A DNA stretch of 64,000 nucleotides, taken from the NCBI RefSeq assembly GCF_900156375.1, contig NZ_FTNK01000002.1:248001-312000 (forward strand), in the 5' to 3' direction. Below, one piece after another: positions 35,763 through 44,273 of the stretch. A program made the translations under genes and the position numbers. How positions within the stretch are numbered: position 1 is the stretch's first letter; each line of letters starts with the position of its first letter. The notes under the pieces were generated by a model, which did no database searches, was not told the origin of the DNA, and worked only from the letters and a program-made list of their open reading frames with translations. Origin of the DNA: Paenibacillus macquariensis (GTDB taxonomy: Bacteria; Bacillota; Bacilli; Paenibacillales; Paenibacillaceae).

Positions 35763-36512
35763 ATGAAACCCTTTAGTAGGGGAATGGTAATCACGTTAAG
35801 TGCCTTGTTATTGAGTATGTTCATAACATCATCCATATTTGGACAACCCGTGATTGCGGAGTCATTGAATGGAGCAAAGGACATGGTTGTGAAGAAAAAT
35901 AACTTACCGAAGGGATTCGTCTATATAGTTGACATGATTCCTTTGGCACACTTTGATATAAGGTATTACAGTGAATATAATTTTGTCGGAAAACGCATTG
36001 ATGGTTATAAGGCACCTCTAGCGATTATGTCGCTCAAAGGGGTTACTGCTTTGAAGAAGGTTAGTGATGAGTTGGAGAAGAAAGGGTATCTCTTACTCAT
36101 ATACGATGCTTACCGTCCGCAAAAAGGAGTCAATGATTTCGTTAGATGGTCAAAGGATGGTAAGGATACCAAGATGAAGAACGAATTCTATCCTTTACTG
36201 GATAAACGTAACTTATTCAAACTTGGGTTCATTTCTAGTAAATCAGGACATACAAGAGGCAGCACGATTGACCTATCTCTTGTGCACAAATCAACGGGTA
36301 AAGTCGTCGATATGGGAGGTCCTTTTGATTTCTTTGGAGATATTTCGAATCACGGCACGAAGCTTATTACCAAACAACAGACCGGTAACCGAAATGTACT
36401 GAAGAATGCTATGGTGAAGTATGGATTCAAACCATATAGCAAGGAATGGTGGCATTATACGTTAATAAATGAGCCTTTTCCGAAGCAGTATTTCAATTTT
36501 GATGTGGAGTGA
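35763..36512 (+). CDS. D-Ala-D-Ala dipeptidase, VanX type (M15D), with signal peptide
   Basis: 249 residues. The VanX catalytic set is complete: R118 (DAYRPQ), zinc ligands H163 and D170 ([13 protein letters not shown]), catalytic base E228 and zinc ligand H231 (EWWHYT). Unlike cytoplasmic VanX, it has an N-terminal signal or anchor (about 8-33), so it probably acts outside the membrane, perhaps in wall recycling. There are no vanH or vanA ligase genes here, so glycopeptide resistance is not indicated. Its ribosome binding site (GAGGAG) lies inside the end of the ABC-F gene and its start directly follows that gene's stop. Confidence 0.9.
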   Translation: MKPFSRGMVITLSALLLSMFITSSIFGQPVIAESLNGAKDMVVKKNNLPKGFVYIVDMIPLAHFDIRYYSEYNFVGKRIDGYKAPLAIMSLKGVTALKKVSDELEKKGYLLLIYDAYRPQKGVNDFVRWSKDGKDTKMKNEFYPLLDKRNLFKLGFISSKSGHTRGSTIDLSLVHKSTGKVVDMGGPFDFFGDISNHGTKLITKQQTGNRNVLKNAMVKYGFKPYSKEWWHYTLINEPFPKQYFNFDVE

Positions 36513-36527
36513 CTAGGAGAGTGAAGC

Positions 36528-37205
36528 ATGAGAAAGCTATTAGTAGCAGACGATGACCCGAATATTCGTACGTTATTGAAGCATGTTCTGACAAGGCAAG
36601 GGTATGGCGTAATTGAAGCAACGGACGGAGAAGATGCCATCCATAAGTTAAAGGGAACAACGGTCGATTTGGCTATTGTGGATGTGATGATGCCACATAT
36701 GGATGGTCTGGAACTGTGCCAATATATTCGTGAGACTTATGACATTCCAATTATACTACTGACGGCACGTCAGCAGTTAAGTGACAAGGAACAGGGTTAT
36801 TTAAGAGGTACGGATGATTATGTCACGAAGCCATTCGAGCCTGAGGAATTATTGTTCCGTATTACAGCGTTATTTCGTCGTTATTCCGTAGCATCAGATG
36901 ATAAGATTCGCTTGAATCGTCTTATGATCGATCGCAAGAATTACGAGATAACGGATGGTCAACAAATGTTATTGTTGCCGGTTAAGGAATTTGAGTTATT
37001 GTCACAGTTAGCGCAATATCCGGGCCGACTATTCTCTCGTAGTGAATTGATTGAACTTGTATGGGGAACGGACTATGAAGGAGACGAAAGAACGGTAGAT
37101 GTTCATATTAAGCGACTACGTGAACGATTTCTAGATTACCAGGATGACTTTATCATCCGAACGGTTAGAGGAATTGGGTATAAGGTGGAGGTCATCACCT
37201 CATGA
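36528..37205 (+). CDS. hssR: Haem-response regulator HssR (OmpR family)
   Basis: 225 residues: receiver domain with acidic pocket (ADDDP) and phospho-acceptor D52 (VDVMMPHMDG), then a winged-helix DNA-binding domain. The segment YDIPIILLTARQQLSDKEQGYLRGTDDYVTKPFEPEELLFRI and the C-terminal WGTDYEGDERTVDVHIKRLRERF follow recalled Staphylococcus aureus HssR closely. HssR activates hrtAB on haem stress. The hrtBA genes lie about 5 kb downstream with a matching binding repeat. The end overlaps hssS by 4 bases. Confidence 0.87.
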   Translation: MRKLLVADDDPNIRTLLKHVLTRQGYGVIEATDGEDAIHKLKGTTVDLAIVDVMMPHMDGLELCQYIRETYDIPIILLTARQQLSDKEQGYLRGTDDYVTKPFEPEELLFRITALFRRYSVASDDKIRLNRLMIDRKNYEITDGQQMLLLPVKEFELLSQLAQYPGRLFSRSELIELVWGTDYEGDERTVDVHIKRLRERFLDYQDDFIIRTVRGIGYKVEVITS

Positions 37206-38578
37206 AGTCATTGTATGTAAGAATGTGCCTCATCTTTTGTTCAGTGATACTTGTTAGTAGTGTGCTAGGATTTCTAGTGGCAAATGTGCATTATCATACA
37301 AAGCTCAAGCCTTTAAATGATGCGAAATTAACACAAATGGCTCTTCAACTGAAGCAATTTAGCGAATCACATCCTGAGTCAATTGATGACTATTTACAAA
37401 GCATAGCTGTCGTGGGATACAAAATATACTTAAGTAATGATTATGGTGATGAACGTTTTTATGGTAGGCCTTTTAGTAAATTGAATTTAAAAGAGGGCGT
37501 ATTTCAAAAAGTAATAGATGGACAGATATACCATGGTGTTGGTGATTTTCCGAACGAGGCATTTATTACAGGCTTCTTTGACAATCAGTTACGAAATAGC
37601 ATAGGAGTGCCCCTTGAAGTGAATGGGGAGAGGTATGCCTTGTTCATGCGTCCTGATGTAGAAGTACAATTTGGCGAGCTTCGTATTTTCATTGGCATGC
37701 TGATAGGATTTACGTTATTGTTCTGTCTAGGTTTCGTTGTGATCTCAGCTCTCCATATTGTGAGACCCATTTCCCGACTAACAACGGCTACGAAGAGGAT
37801 TGTTAAGGGAAGATATGATATTGAGTTGAATACATCAAGGCGGGATGAAATTGGGCAATTGGCTTCCCATTTCATGACGATGAGTCAGGAACTTGAACGG
37901 ACGAATCGAGCAAGGCAGGAATTTGTCGCTAACGTATCTCATGAAATCGAATCTCCTCTTACCTCTATACAGGGATTTGCTAATACGTTGAAAGACACAT
38001 CGTTGCCTGTTGATCAGCAGAATCATTACTTATCTATTATTGAAGAAGAGTGTCGTCGACTATCATTACTTAGTAAACAATTACTCACCTTGTCTTCTCT
38101 AGATTATGACGAGAATGTATTACAAGTGAAATCGTTCGATTTACGTGCTCAAATACGACAAGTGGTTCAAATTATGGAGTGGAGACTGACAGAGAAACAA
38201 TTGGCACTCCGCTTAAGCTTGCCGGATATTAGCATTCAAGGTGATGCCAATATGTTATATCAGGTGTGGATGAATCTGATATCCAATGCGATCAAATATA
38301 CGCCTGAAGGTGGCACTATTGCCATTTCTGCGAATATTGAATTGGAGCAGTGTGTAATCACAGTATCCGATACGGGTGAAGGGATCCATATGGAAGAACT
38401 CCCTATGATATTTGATCGATTCTATAAAGTAGATCGAGCGCGGACAAAAGAAACGCATAGTACGGGTCTGGGACTTGCGATTGCGCAGAAGATTATTCAT
38501 TCCCATAAAGGTAGCATTGCAGTCTCAAGTACAATAGGCGAAGGTACGACGTTTACAGTCATTCTTCCTTATTTGTGA
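37202..38578 (+). CDS. hssS: Haem-sensing histidine kinase HssS
   Basis: 458 residues. TM1 (about 10-30), an extracellular sensor domain with the HssS-like features FYGRPF, YHGVGDF and FITGFFDNQLRNSIGV, TM2 (about 163-187), HAMP, phospho-acceptor H247 (NVSHEIESPLTS), then N-box NLISNAIKYTPEGG, G1 VSDTGEGI, F-box FDRFYKVD and G2 GTGLGLAI. The sensor domain resemblance to S. aureus HssS is the key evidence that this is the haem sensor rather than a VanS-type kinase, despite the neighbouring VanX-like gene. It is translationally coupled to hssR (ATGA overlap). Confidence 0.87.
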   Translation: MKSLYVRMCLIFCSVILVSSVLGFLVANVHYHTKLKPLNDAKLTQMALQLKQFSESHPESIDDYLQSIAVVGYKIYLSNDYGDERFYGRPFSKLNLKEGVFQKVIDGQIYHGVGDFPNEAFITGFFDNQLRNSIGVPLEVNGERYALFMRPDVEVQFGELRIFIGMLIGFTLLFCLGFVVISALHIVRPISRLTTATKRIVKGRYDIELNTSRRDEIGQLASHFMTMSQELERTNRARQEFVANVSHEIESPLTSIQGFANTLKDTSLPVDQQNHYLSIIEEECRRLSLLSKQLLTLSSLDYDENVLQVKSFDLRAQIRQVVQIMEWRLTEKQLALRLSLPDISIQGDANMLYQVWMNLISNAIKYTPEGGTIAISANIELEQCVITVSDTGEGIHMEELPMIFDRFYKVDRARTKETHSTGLGLAIAQKIIHSHKGSIAVSSTIGEGTTFTVILPYL

Positions 38579-38651
38579 TTTTTCCCAGCATAGCGTTTTC
38601 TAAATTGGAGATCATACCTTATGGGAAAGAAAATATTAGGGAGGCTAATCC

Positions 38652-38924
38652 ATGAAAAAGATCTCAGTTGCTATTTTATCTGCCTGTTTGTTACTTTCCA
38701 CTGTATCTGCCGTAAGTGCAGCTCCGGTGAATGAGAAAAAAATGCACGAGAAGAAGATGCATGAGGAAAAAATCCATTCCAAAATGATTCATAAAGAAAA
38801 ATCGAAAGAGAAAATGCATGAAAAAGCACTTCACATGAAGAGTCTTAAAACAAAAAATATTAAAACCAAAGCTACAAAAATGCCGAAGTCAGGGTTTGGC
38901 GGCGCAAGCGAGCAAACAGAATAA
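38652..38924 (+). CDS. Secreted Met/His-repeat peptide with a C-terminal MPKSG sorting-like motif
   Basis: 90 residues. Signal peptide (1-24, VSAA-P). The mature part carries His residues at 32, 37, 42, 47, 56 and 61, that is a 5-residue period, mostly as Met-His or Ile-His within a Lys/Glu-rich helix (KKMHE, KKMHE, EKIHS, KMIHK, EKMHE, KALHM). The C-terminus reads KMPKSGFGGASEQTE, an LPxTG-like motif followed by GG but without a membrane anchor or basic tail. A class F sortase follows. I infer a wall-attached or sortase-processed metal- or haem-binding peptide. The function is unproven. GGGAGG precedes the start. Confidence 0.75.
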   Translation: MKKISVAILSACLLLSTVSAVSAAPVNEKKMHEKKMHEEKIHSKMIHKEKSKEKMHEKALHMKSLKTKNIKTKATKMPKSGFGGASEQTE

Positions 38925-38931
38925 GGAGGAT

Positions 38932-38963
38932 GAAGGAGGGCAATTCCCGCCCTCCTTCTTTTC
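38932..38963 (+). terminator. Terminator between the repeat peptide and the sortase gene
   Basis: GAAGGAGGGC / GCCCTCCTTC 10-bp stem (arms 38932-38941 and 38949-38958) and TTTTCTT. It directly precedes the sortase start, so sortase expression would depend on readthrough, giving much more peptide than enzyme. Confidence 0.8.
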
Positions 38964-38969
38964 TTAAAA

Positions 38970-39593
38970 ATGAAAATATGGCGATGGTTATGCGTTCTTC
39001 TATTATTCGCAATTTTCACATTAATTTGTGAATCTAATCGTATTCAGTTGCAGACAGATCAAATGAAACAAAGTCACAGCCAAATATTATCAGAAGCCCC
39101 TGAAAAAATAAAACCACATAAATCACATGCTTCACCGTCAAAACCTTTTATGCCAACGCACCTTATTATTCCAGCCATCCATGTCTCCACCAAGATAAAG
39201 CCGGTGGGTGTTCTTGCTGACGGCCAAATGGACGTTCCACAATCCACGGATCTCGTAGGTATTTTATATCCAGGTGTTCTGGCGGGTGCAAAAGGAAACT
39301 TGGTGATGGACGGGCATGTTGACAGTTATACGGGTCCTGCAGTTTTGTTCGAGTTAAAAAAGTTGAAACCCAGAGATATTATTATTGTTCGAGATAACAT
39401 GGACCATCAGTTAACTTATAGGGTTGAATCCGTTGAATCATTTATTACCTCAGAAGCTCCGATAGAACGGATCTTTGGGGAAACAGATGAAACGAGACTG
39501 AACGTTATTACTTGTACTGGAGCATACAGCAGAAAGAAAAAAGAACATCAAAAAAGACTTATTGTTTTTGCGAAGCTGGATGGTGATAGATGA
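38970..39593 (+). CDS. Class F sortase
   Basis: 207 residues: an N-terminal membrane anchor (about 4-21), a Lys/Pro-rich spacer, and a sortase barrel. The triad is H116 (MDGHVDS), C182 (ITCTGAY) and R196 (KRLIVFA). THLIIPAIHVSTKIKPVGVLADGQMDVP is the class F/E start pattern. It cleaves a sorting motif and joins the protein to the wall. The gene 46 bases upstream encodes a small protein ending MPKSGFGG, the likely substrate. No clear ribosome binding site is present before the ATG, since the terminator tail occupies that position. Its end overlaps the next gene by 4 bases. Confidence 0.85.
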   Translation: MKIWRWLCVLLLFAIFTLICESNRIQLQTDQMKQSHSQILSEAPEKIKPHKSHASPSKPFMPTHLIIPAIHVSTKIKPVGVLADGQMDVPQSTDLVGILYPGVLAGAKGNLVMDGHVDSYTGPAVLFELKKLKPRDIIIVRDNMDHQLTYRVESVESFITSEAPIERIFGETDETRLNVITCTGAYSRKKKEHQKRLIVFAKLDGDR

Positions 39594-40717
39594 GCATTTT
39601 TAGAAAAGCTATATTAGTCTTGATTTTGATCTATACAACTTTATTCTTCAATCCAATGGAAAATGTGAATGCTAATGATCAAAATCCAAGGGAAGAACTG
39701 GAAATTGAAGCGGTACTAAATCATATCTTTCAGCTTAGAGCCGAAGTAATGATTAATCTGAATATACATGCGTTAGACGCACATTACTTAACAAAGCAAC
39801 AAGTAAGTAGTTATGCCTATCAACATGAGAAGAACAGGGTAGACTATCTCAATAAATGGGCTGAAAAACGATCGATAACACTGGTTGATGCCAAAAGTGA
39901 CATTCGTGTGGTACGTGTTACAAAAAAGGCAGACAAAGCTATCATCTCGCTAGTTCAATCACTTCAAATTAGTTATGCTTACCCCAATAAGATTGTTCCA
40001 ACGCAATCCTTTGGAGTGGGAACTAGGCACTTCATTACACTTCATAAAGTCAATGGGAAATGGATGATATACAAAGAATGGTACTTGGATCCTCTCGATG
40101 AGAATCCTAATAAAATTGCAAAGACTCACGATGGCATGGCTCCATCCATTAAATCTACGCGAGAAGTTTCCAAAAGTAATATATATAACCGTTCTCGTGC
40201 CATTAGTTATGCTAATAAATATGCAGGGGTTGCTTGGGGAGCTGGCAACAATCATCATTACAATAATAAATATAGGGATTACACTAGCCAAGGTGGAGAT
40301 TGTACGAATTTCGCTTCTCAAGTTATGGGAGATAAGGAAGCTGGCGGATTACCTTTGACTAATATTTGGCGATACGATAAAAGGTCTGGAGGCTCGGAGA
40401 GATGGGTTAGAACAGACTCCTTTAGTAATTTCATCCTACGTAGTGGTTACGGAGAATCTGTTTCTTTAGGAGATTTTGAGCATATTATTTCTCCAACCCC
40501 AAAGTATTCTGATGGAGCTCTATCACAAATCCAAGCGGGTGACCTTATTGGATATATAATAGAAGGAAACGATGTCGATCATTTTTCAATTGTTGTTGGT
40601 TATGATGCATACGGATACCCCATTGTAAATTCACACACGGCAGATCGTTATCGCGTCCCATTCGATTTAGGTTGGGATCAGAATACGAAATATATACTGA
40701 TCCACATCAAAGATTAA
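39590..40717 (+). CDS. Secreted amidase-domain protein (PF12671-like)
   Basis: 375 residues. Signal peptide (about 1-28), an N-terminal helical/beta region (about 35-180) and a C-terminal NlpC/P60-like papain-fold amidase domain (about 200-375) with catalytic C238 (GGDCTNFASQ) and H331 (DVDHFSIVVGY). This putative-amidase family is common in Bacilli and is thought to act on wall peptides or peptide bonds. Substrate unknown. Translational coupling to the sortase gene (ATGA overlap) suggests a joint role in wall attachment or maturation of the small peptide. Confidence 0.85.
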   Translation: MSIFRKAILVLILIYTTLFFNPMENVNANDQNPREELEIEAVLNHIFQLRAEVMINLNIHALDAHYLTKQQVSSYAYQHEKNRVDYLNKWAEKRSITLVDAKSDIRVVRVTKKADKAIISLVQSLQISYAYPNKIVPTQSFGVGTRHFITLHKVNGKWMIYKEWYLDPLDENPNKIAKTHDGMAPSIKSTREVSKSNIYNRSRAISYANKYAGVAWGAGNNHHYNNKYRDYTSQGGDCTNFASQVMGDKEAGGLPLTNIWRYDKRSGGSERWVRTDSFSNFILRSGYGESVSLGDFEHIISPTPKYSDGALSQIQAGDLIGYIIEGNDVDHFSIVVGYDAYGYPIVNSHTADRYRVPFDLGWDQNTKYILIHIKD

Positions 40718-40802
40718 ATAAATTGTGGGCTTGTCAGCATAATGGTTGTTCAATATCATAAAATAGAGATAAATGATATGGATGGTTATGCTGGGAGGAA
40801 TT

Positions 40803-42299
40803 ATGAGACAGTCCCACTTATTGAAGCAATCTACCATCAGGGTCGGTGCGATGATTATTGTCAAACTGTTTGGTCTGATCGGTCGTGTAATCTTAACAAG
40901 ACTTGTGGGTGCCGAAGGCATCGGATTATATCAAATGGCCTACTCTTTTTATGGATTTTTAGTTATGCTTTCGGGAGGATTGCCCACGGCATTGGCCATT
41001 ATAACGGCTAAAAAATCGATACTCGGTAGACACTTCCTCAAAATTTCATCCCTTTACATTGTTCTGTCAGGCAGTATTATTAGCCTGGCAGTTTTTTGGA
41101 ATTCTACTCAAATAGCCGAGTTTCTAGGGAATTCCCAATTGGAGTATGGTCTTCGCAGCCTTGCTCCAGCTATTTTGGCAGCCCCATTATTAGGATTATT
41201 AAGAGGTTATTTACAAGGTCTGGAGAAATTCAGTATTATTGCGGCTTCGGAGGTATTTGAACAAGGATGTAGGATTTTTTGTATGTTGTTATTGGTATAT
41301 CATTTAATGCCAATGGGAATCGACCGGGCAGTAGGCGGAGGGATGTATGCAACTTTTATAGGAGCTTTTATCTCCTTTGCTATGTTAGCCTTGTTCATAT
41401 CTTTAGACAAGAAAAAGCTAGTTCACTCTCCGTATGAATCGTCTAAATTACCGTTTGTCTGGTTTTTAAGGATATCCGTTATGATTTCTTTCACCCGATT
41501 ACTTATACCCGTATCTGAATTCATTGACTCTATACTCATCCCTAGTAGATTAATTTCGGCTGGTTATTCTTCTTCGGAAGCTATATCCATGTTCGGTATT
41601 ATTAGCGGTATGGCAGCTGTTATTGCATATACGCCTACTCTTGTGACTGGGGCTCTGAGCCATACTACAACCATACGACTCGCAGCTCACTGGCAGAAAG
41701 GGAATCATAATGAATTCCATCATCTTTCACGACTATCTTTTAAAATAGGATGGTTATGGGGATTAACCTCTGGAACATTTATGTTTGTTTATGCAAAAGA
41801 ACTTTCATTATTTATATTCAACATCGAAGATGCATATCTATCGATAAAATATATGTCCTTGATTCCTCTGATCGTCGGATTTCGCGAAATGTCGACCAGC
41901 ATATTATGGTCACAGGATGTTAAAAAGATACCTTTTTGGGGTCTGTGCGTTGGGATTTGTAGTTCTATAATTGTCCAATACTTCCTCATAGGGATTCATG
42001 GATTAGGTTATATTGGCGCAGCAATAGGAATTCTTTCAATGGAGATCATAGCCTCTGCTTGGAACGGTAGAGCATTAAACATCGGAAAGGGTGAATTCAT
42101 CAGAATGCTCCCTTCCATTCTTCTAGATACTGTGGCTATATGTGGCACCATGTCGTTGATATACTTATTTGTCAATTCATTTCAAGACACCCTGCTAGAT
42201 ATAACGAGATTTCTAATGAGTGGATGTTTATTCGGTCTAATGTCAGGGCTATATATGTATCTTCGTTGCGTAGCGTTTCCTAAAATGCATAAAAACTAG
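40803..42299 (+). CDS. Polysaccharide/lipid flippase, SpoVB/MOP-family
   Basis: 498 residues, about 14 transmembrane segments. The N-terminus (STIRVGAMIIVKLFGLIGRVILTRLVGAEGIGLYQMAYSFYGFLV) is typical of the stage V sporulation protein B and polysaccharide exporter group. It exports lipid-linked sugar units across the membrane. The GGGAGG site supports the ATG at 40803; an upstream in-frame ATG (40773) has no such site. It lies 85 bases after the amidase gene, so it may share the transcript with the sortase module. Confidence 0.87.
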   Translation: MRQSHLLKQSTIRVGAMIIVKLFGLIGRVILTRLVGAEGIGLYQMAYSFYGFLVMLSGGLPTALAIITAKKSILGRHFLKISSLYIVLSGSIISLAVFWNSTQIAEFLGNSQLEYGLRSLAPAILAAPLLGLLRGYLQGLEKFSIIAASEVFEQGCRIFCMLLLVYHLMPMGIDRAVGGGMYATFIGAFISFAMLALFISLDKKKLVHSPYESSKLPFVWFLRISVMISFTRLLIPVSEFIDSILIPSRLISAGYSSSEAISMFGIISGMAAVIAYTPTLVTGALSHTTTIRLAAHWQKGNHNEFHHLSRLSFKIGWLWGLTSGTFMFVYAKELSLFIFNIEDAYLSIKYMSLIPLIVGFREMSTSILWSQDVKKIPFWGLCVGICSSIIVQYFLIGIHGLGYIGAAIGILSMEIIASAWNGRALNIGKGEFIRMLPSILLDTVAICGTMSLIYLFVNSFQDTLLDITRFLMSGCLFGLMSGLYMYLRCVAFPKMHKN

Positions 42300-42320
42300 T
42301 CGCCTTATTTGTAATTTGTT

Positions 42321-42340
42321 ATTCATACTCCGTTCATTTT
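42321..42340 (+). promoter_or_regulatory. Probable HssR box upstream of hrtB
   Basis: Two direct 9-base repeats, ATTCATACT (42321-42329) and GTTCATTTT (42332-42340), separated by 2 bases, match the recalled S. aureus HssR repeat GTTCATATT-N2-GTTCATATT at 7/9 and 8/9 positions. TATAGA (42359-42364) downstream could be the -10 box. The -35 is poor, as expected for an activated promoter. Confidence 0.7.
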
Positions 42341-42383
42341 CGCCGACTAAACTGAACCTATAGAGTTTAGAAGGAGTGATAAC

Positions 42384-43502
42384 ATGTTTTTAGCACTAAG
42401 AGAGCTACGCCATTCGAAAGCTAGATACGCACTTATTATGGTCATTATGTTGTTGGTATCTTTTCTCGTCTTGTTCGTAACGGGTTTAGCTAAGGGATTA
42501 GCTTATGCCAACGTATCGGCGATTGAAAATATGCCGACGAATTACTACGTTGTTCAGGGAGATGCTGAACATAAATTCAGACGTTCCCAGTTGAATGAAT
42601 CGAATTTGAAAGATGTTCAATCCATTGTTGGTAAAGAAAATGCTACTCCACTGAGTATGCAAATGAGTACAATTACGGCGACGGACCTTGATGTGAAGGC
42701 TGATGTGACTTTCTTTGCAGTCGATATGACAGGTCCAATAGCACCTAAGGTTGTAGAGGGAGAAGCGATTACGAATGATACGAAAGGCAGTGTCATTGTC
42801 GATCGTAAGCTGGAAGAGTCGGGCATCAAGATTGGAAGTGTTATTAGCGATCAGCAGACAGGATTGAATTTGAAAGTTGCTGGCTTTGTGGAAGACAACT
42901 CCTATAGTCACACGCCAGTCGTGTATATAAATGCCCAAGACTGGCAGGAATTGACGCAAGGCGTGAGCCAAAAGGGCACTACTGTACATCCTGCATCGTT
43001 TAATCTGATTGCCGTTCATGCAACTTCCGACCAAGCGACAAGTTTACAGACAGGACTAAAAGGCGTGGATGTGATTACACAAAAAGAAGCTATTTCGAGT
43101 ATCCCTGGATACTCCGAAGAACAGGGTTCGCTATTGATGATGATTGCCTTCTTATTTGTTATCTCTGCGGTTGTTCTAGCTGTCTTCTTCTACGTTATTA
43201 CGATTCAGAAGACAAGTCAGTTCGGTATCTTAAAAGCAATGGGCACGAAGACTTCTTACTTAGCGTGGAGTGTTCTTGGACAGGTATTATTATTATCCGT
43301 CTCAAGTCTAGTTGTAAGTCTATTGATGATAGGCGGAATGACGATGATCCTTCCAGAATCTATGCCTTTCCAATTGAATACCCCTACGCTAATACTAACT
43401 AGTTCTTTATTTGTCGGTATGTCTTTGATTGGTTCCCTTATTTCAGTATTGAAAGTAGCCAAAGTTGATGCGTTAGAAGCGATTGGGAGGGTTGGAGCAT
43501 GA
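42384..43502 (+). CDS. hrtB: Haem efflux ABC permease HrtB
   Basis: 372 residues with the FtsX/MacB layout: TM1 (about 16-38), a large extracellular domain (about 40-240) and three C-terminal transmembrane segments. RYALIMVIMLLVSFLVLFVTGLAKGL, ENMPTNYYVVQ and FFYVITIQKTSQFGILKAMG align with recalled S. aureus HrtB. With HrtA it removes toxic haem from the membrane. AGAAGGAGTG precedes the start. hrtB precedes hrtA here, and the two overlap by 4 bases. Confidence 0.88.
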   Translation: MFLALRELRHSKARYALIMVIMLLVSFLVLFVTGLAKGLAYANVSAIENMPTNYYVVQGDAEHKFRRSQLNESNLKDVQSIVGKENATPLSMQMSTITATDLDVKADVTFFAVDMTGPIAPKVVEGEAITNDTKGSVIVDRKLEESGIKIGSVISDQQTGLNLKVAGFVEDNSYSHTPVVYINAQDWQELTQGVSQKGTTVHPASFNLIAVHATSDQATSLQTGLKGVDVITQKEAISSIPGYSEEQGSLLMMIAFLFVISAVVLAVFFYVITIQKTSQFGILKAMGTKTSYLAWSVLGQVLLLSVSSLVVSLLMIGGMTMILPESMPFQLNTPTLILTSSLFVGMSLIGSLISVLKVAKVDALEAIGRVGA

Positions 43503-44179
43503 CAACAGCAAAATTAGTAATGAAACAAGTGACGAAAACCTACGGCGACGGTGATTCAACACTGTCTGTATTAAATAAATTAGATTTCAAAGTTAATGAA
43601 GGAGAATTCGTTGCTGTTCTAGGACCATCGGGTTCGGGAAAAAGTACGTTTCTATCAACGGCTGGCGCGCTTCTGAGTCCAACTAGTGGTGAAATACTTA
43701 TCGATGGAGAATCGATTGCGGATAAGAATAAGGCAGAACTTACAGAATTTCGCTTGCACAAGATAGGTTTTATGTTTCAGAATGCGCAGTTACTTCCTTA
43801 TTTGAAGGTAGAAGAACAGCTACTACTTGTGGCTAGAATTGCAAAACTGAGTCCAAGCGAAGCCAAGAAACGAGCAGCATATCTACTGAAACGACTAGGC
43901 ATATGGGAACGTCGTAATCATTACCCAGAGAAGTTATCAGGTGGAGAGAAGCAACGTGTTGCCATTGCGAGAGCATGGATGAACAATCCTGCTATTCTAT
44001 TCGCAGATGAACCAACAGCTAGTCTTGATTTCAAACGTGGCAAGGAAGTTGTGCAAATGTTAGCTGATGAAGTGAAAAGTGAAGGGAAAGCGGCTGTTAT
44101 GGTTACCCATGATGAACGCATGTTGGAATGGTGTGATCGCATTCTTTATTTACAGGATGGTATTCTTGTAGAGAGATAA
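43499..44179 (+). CDS. hrtA: Haem efflux ABC ATPase HrtA
   Basis: 226 residues. Walker A GPSGSGKST (near 42), Q-loop FMFQNAQLLPYLKV, signature LSGGEKQRVAIARAWMNNP, Walker B ILFADEPTASLD and the H-loop TH are all intact. The MacB/LolD-type ATPase segment LLPYLKVEEQLLLV matches HrtA. It drives HrtB. Translationally coupled to hrtB and followed by a shared convergent terminator. Confidence 0.88.
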   Translation: MTTAKLVMKQVTKTYGDGDSTLSVLNKLDFKVNEGEFVAVLGPSGSGKSTFLSTAGALLSPTSGEILIDGESIADKNKAELTEFRLHKIGFMFQNAQLLPYLKVEEQLLLVARIAKLSPSEAKKRAAYLLKRLGIWERRNHYPEKLSGGEKQRVAIARAWMNNPAILFADEPTASLDFKRGKEVVQMLADEVKSEGKAAVMVTHDERMLEWCDRILYLQDGILVER

Positions 44180-44222
44180 AGTATTGTATGAATTGACGAC
44201 AAGAAAATCTTCATTATAAAAT

Positions 44223-44252
44223 GAGCGCTGACCGGTTATTAGGTCAGCGCTC
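44223..44252. terminator. Shared terminator of convergent hrtBA and sugar permease operon
   Basis: 11-bp perfect stem GAGCGCTGACC / GGTCAGCGCTC, 8-nt loop. Lies between hrtA (plus) and the last permease gene (minus). Confidence 0.75.
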
Positions 44253-44273
44253 GTACTTTATCTATTGCAATGA

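Noticed and set aside
36528..38578. Two-component system next to a VanX-type gene read as vanR-vanS
   Set aside because: The receiver and sensor-domain sequences follow HssR/HssS, and an HssR-type repeat precedes hrtB. No van ligase or vanH is present.
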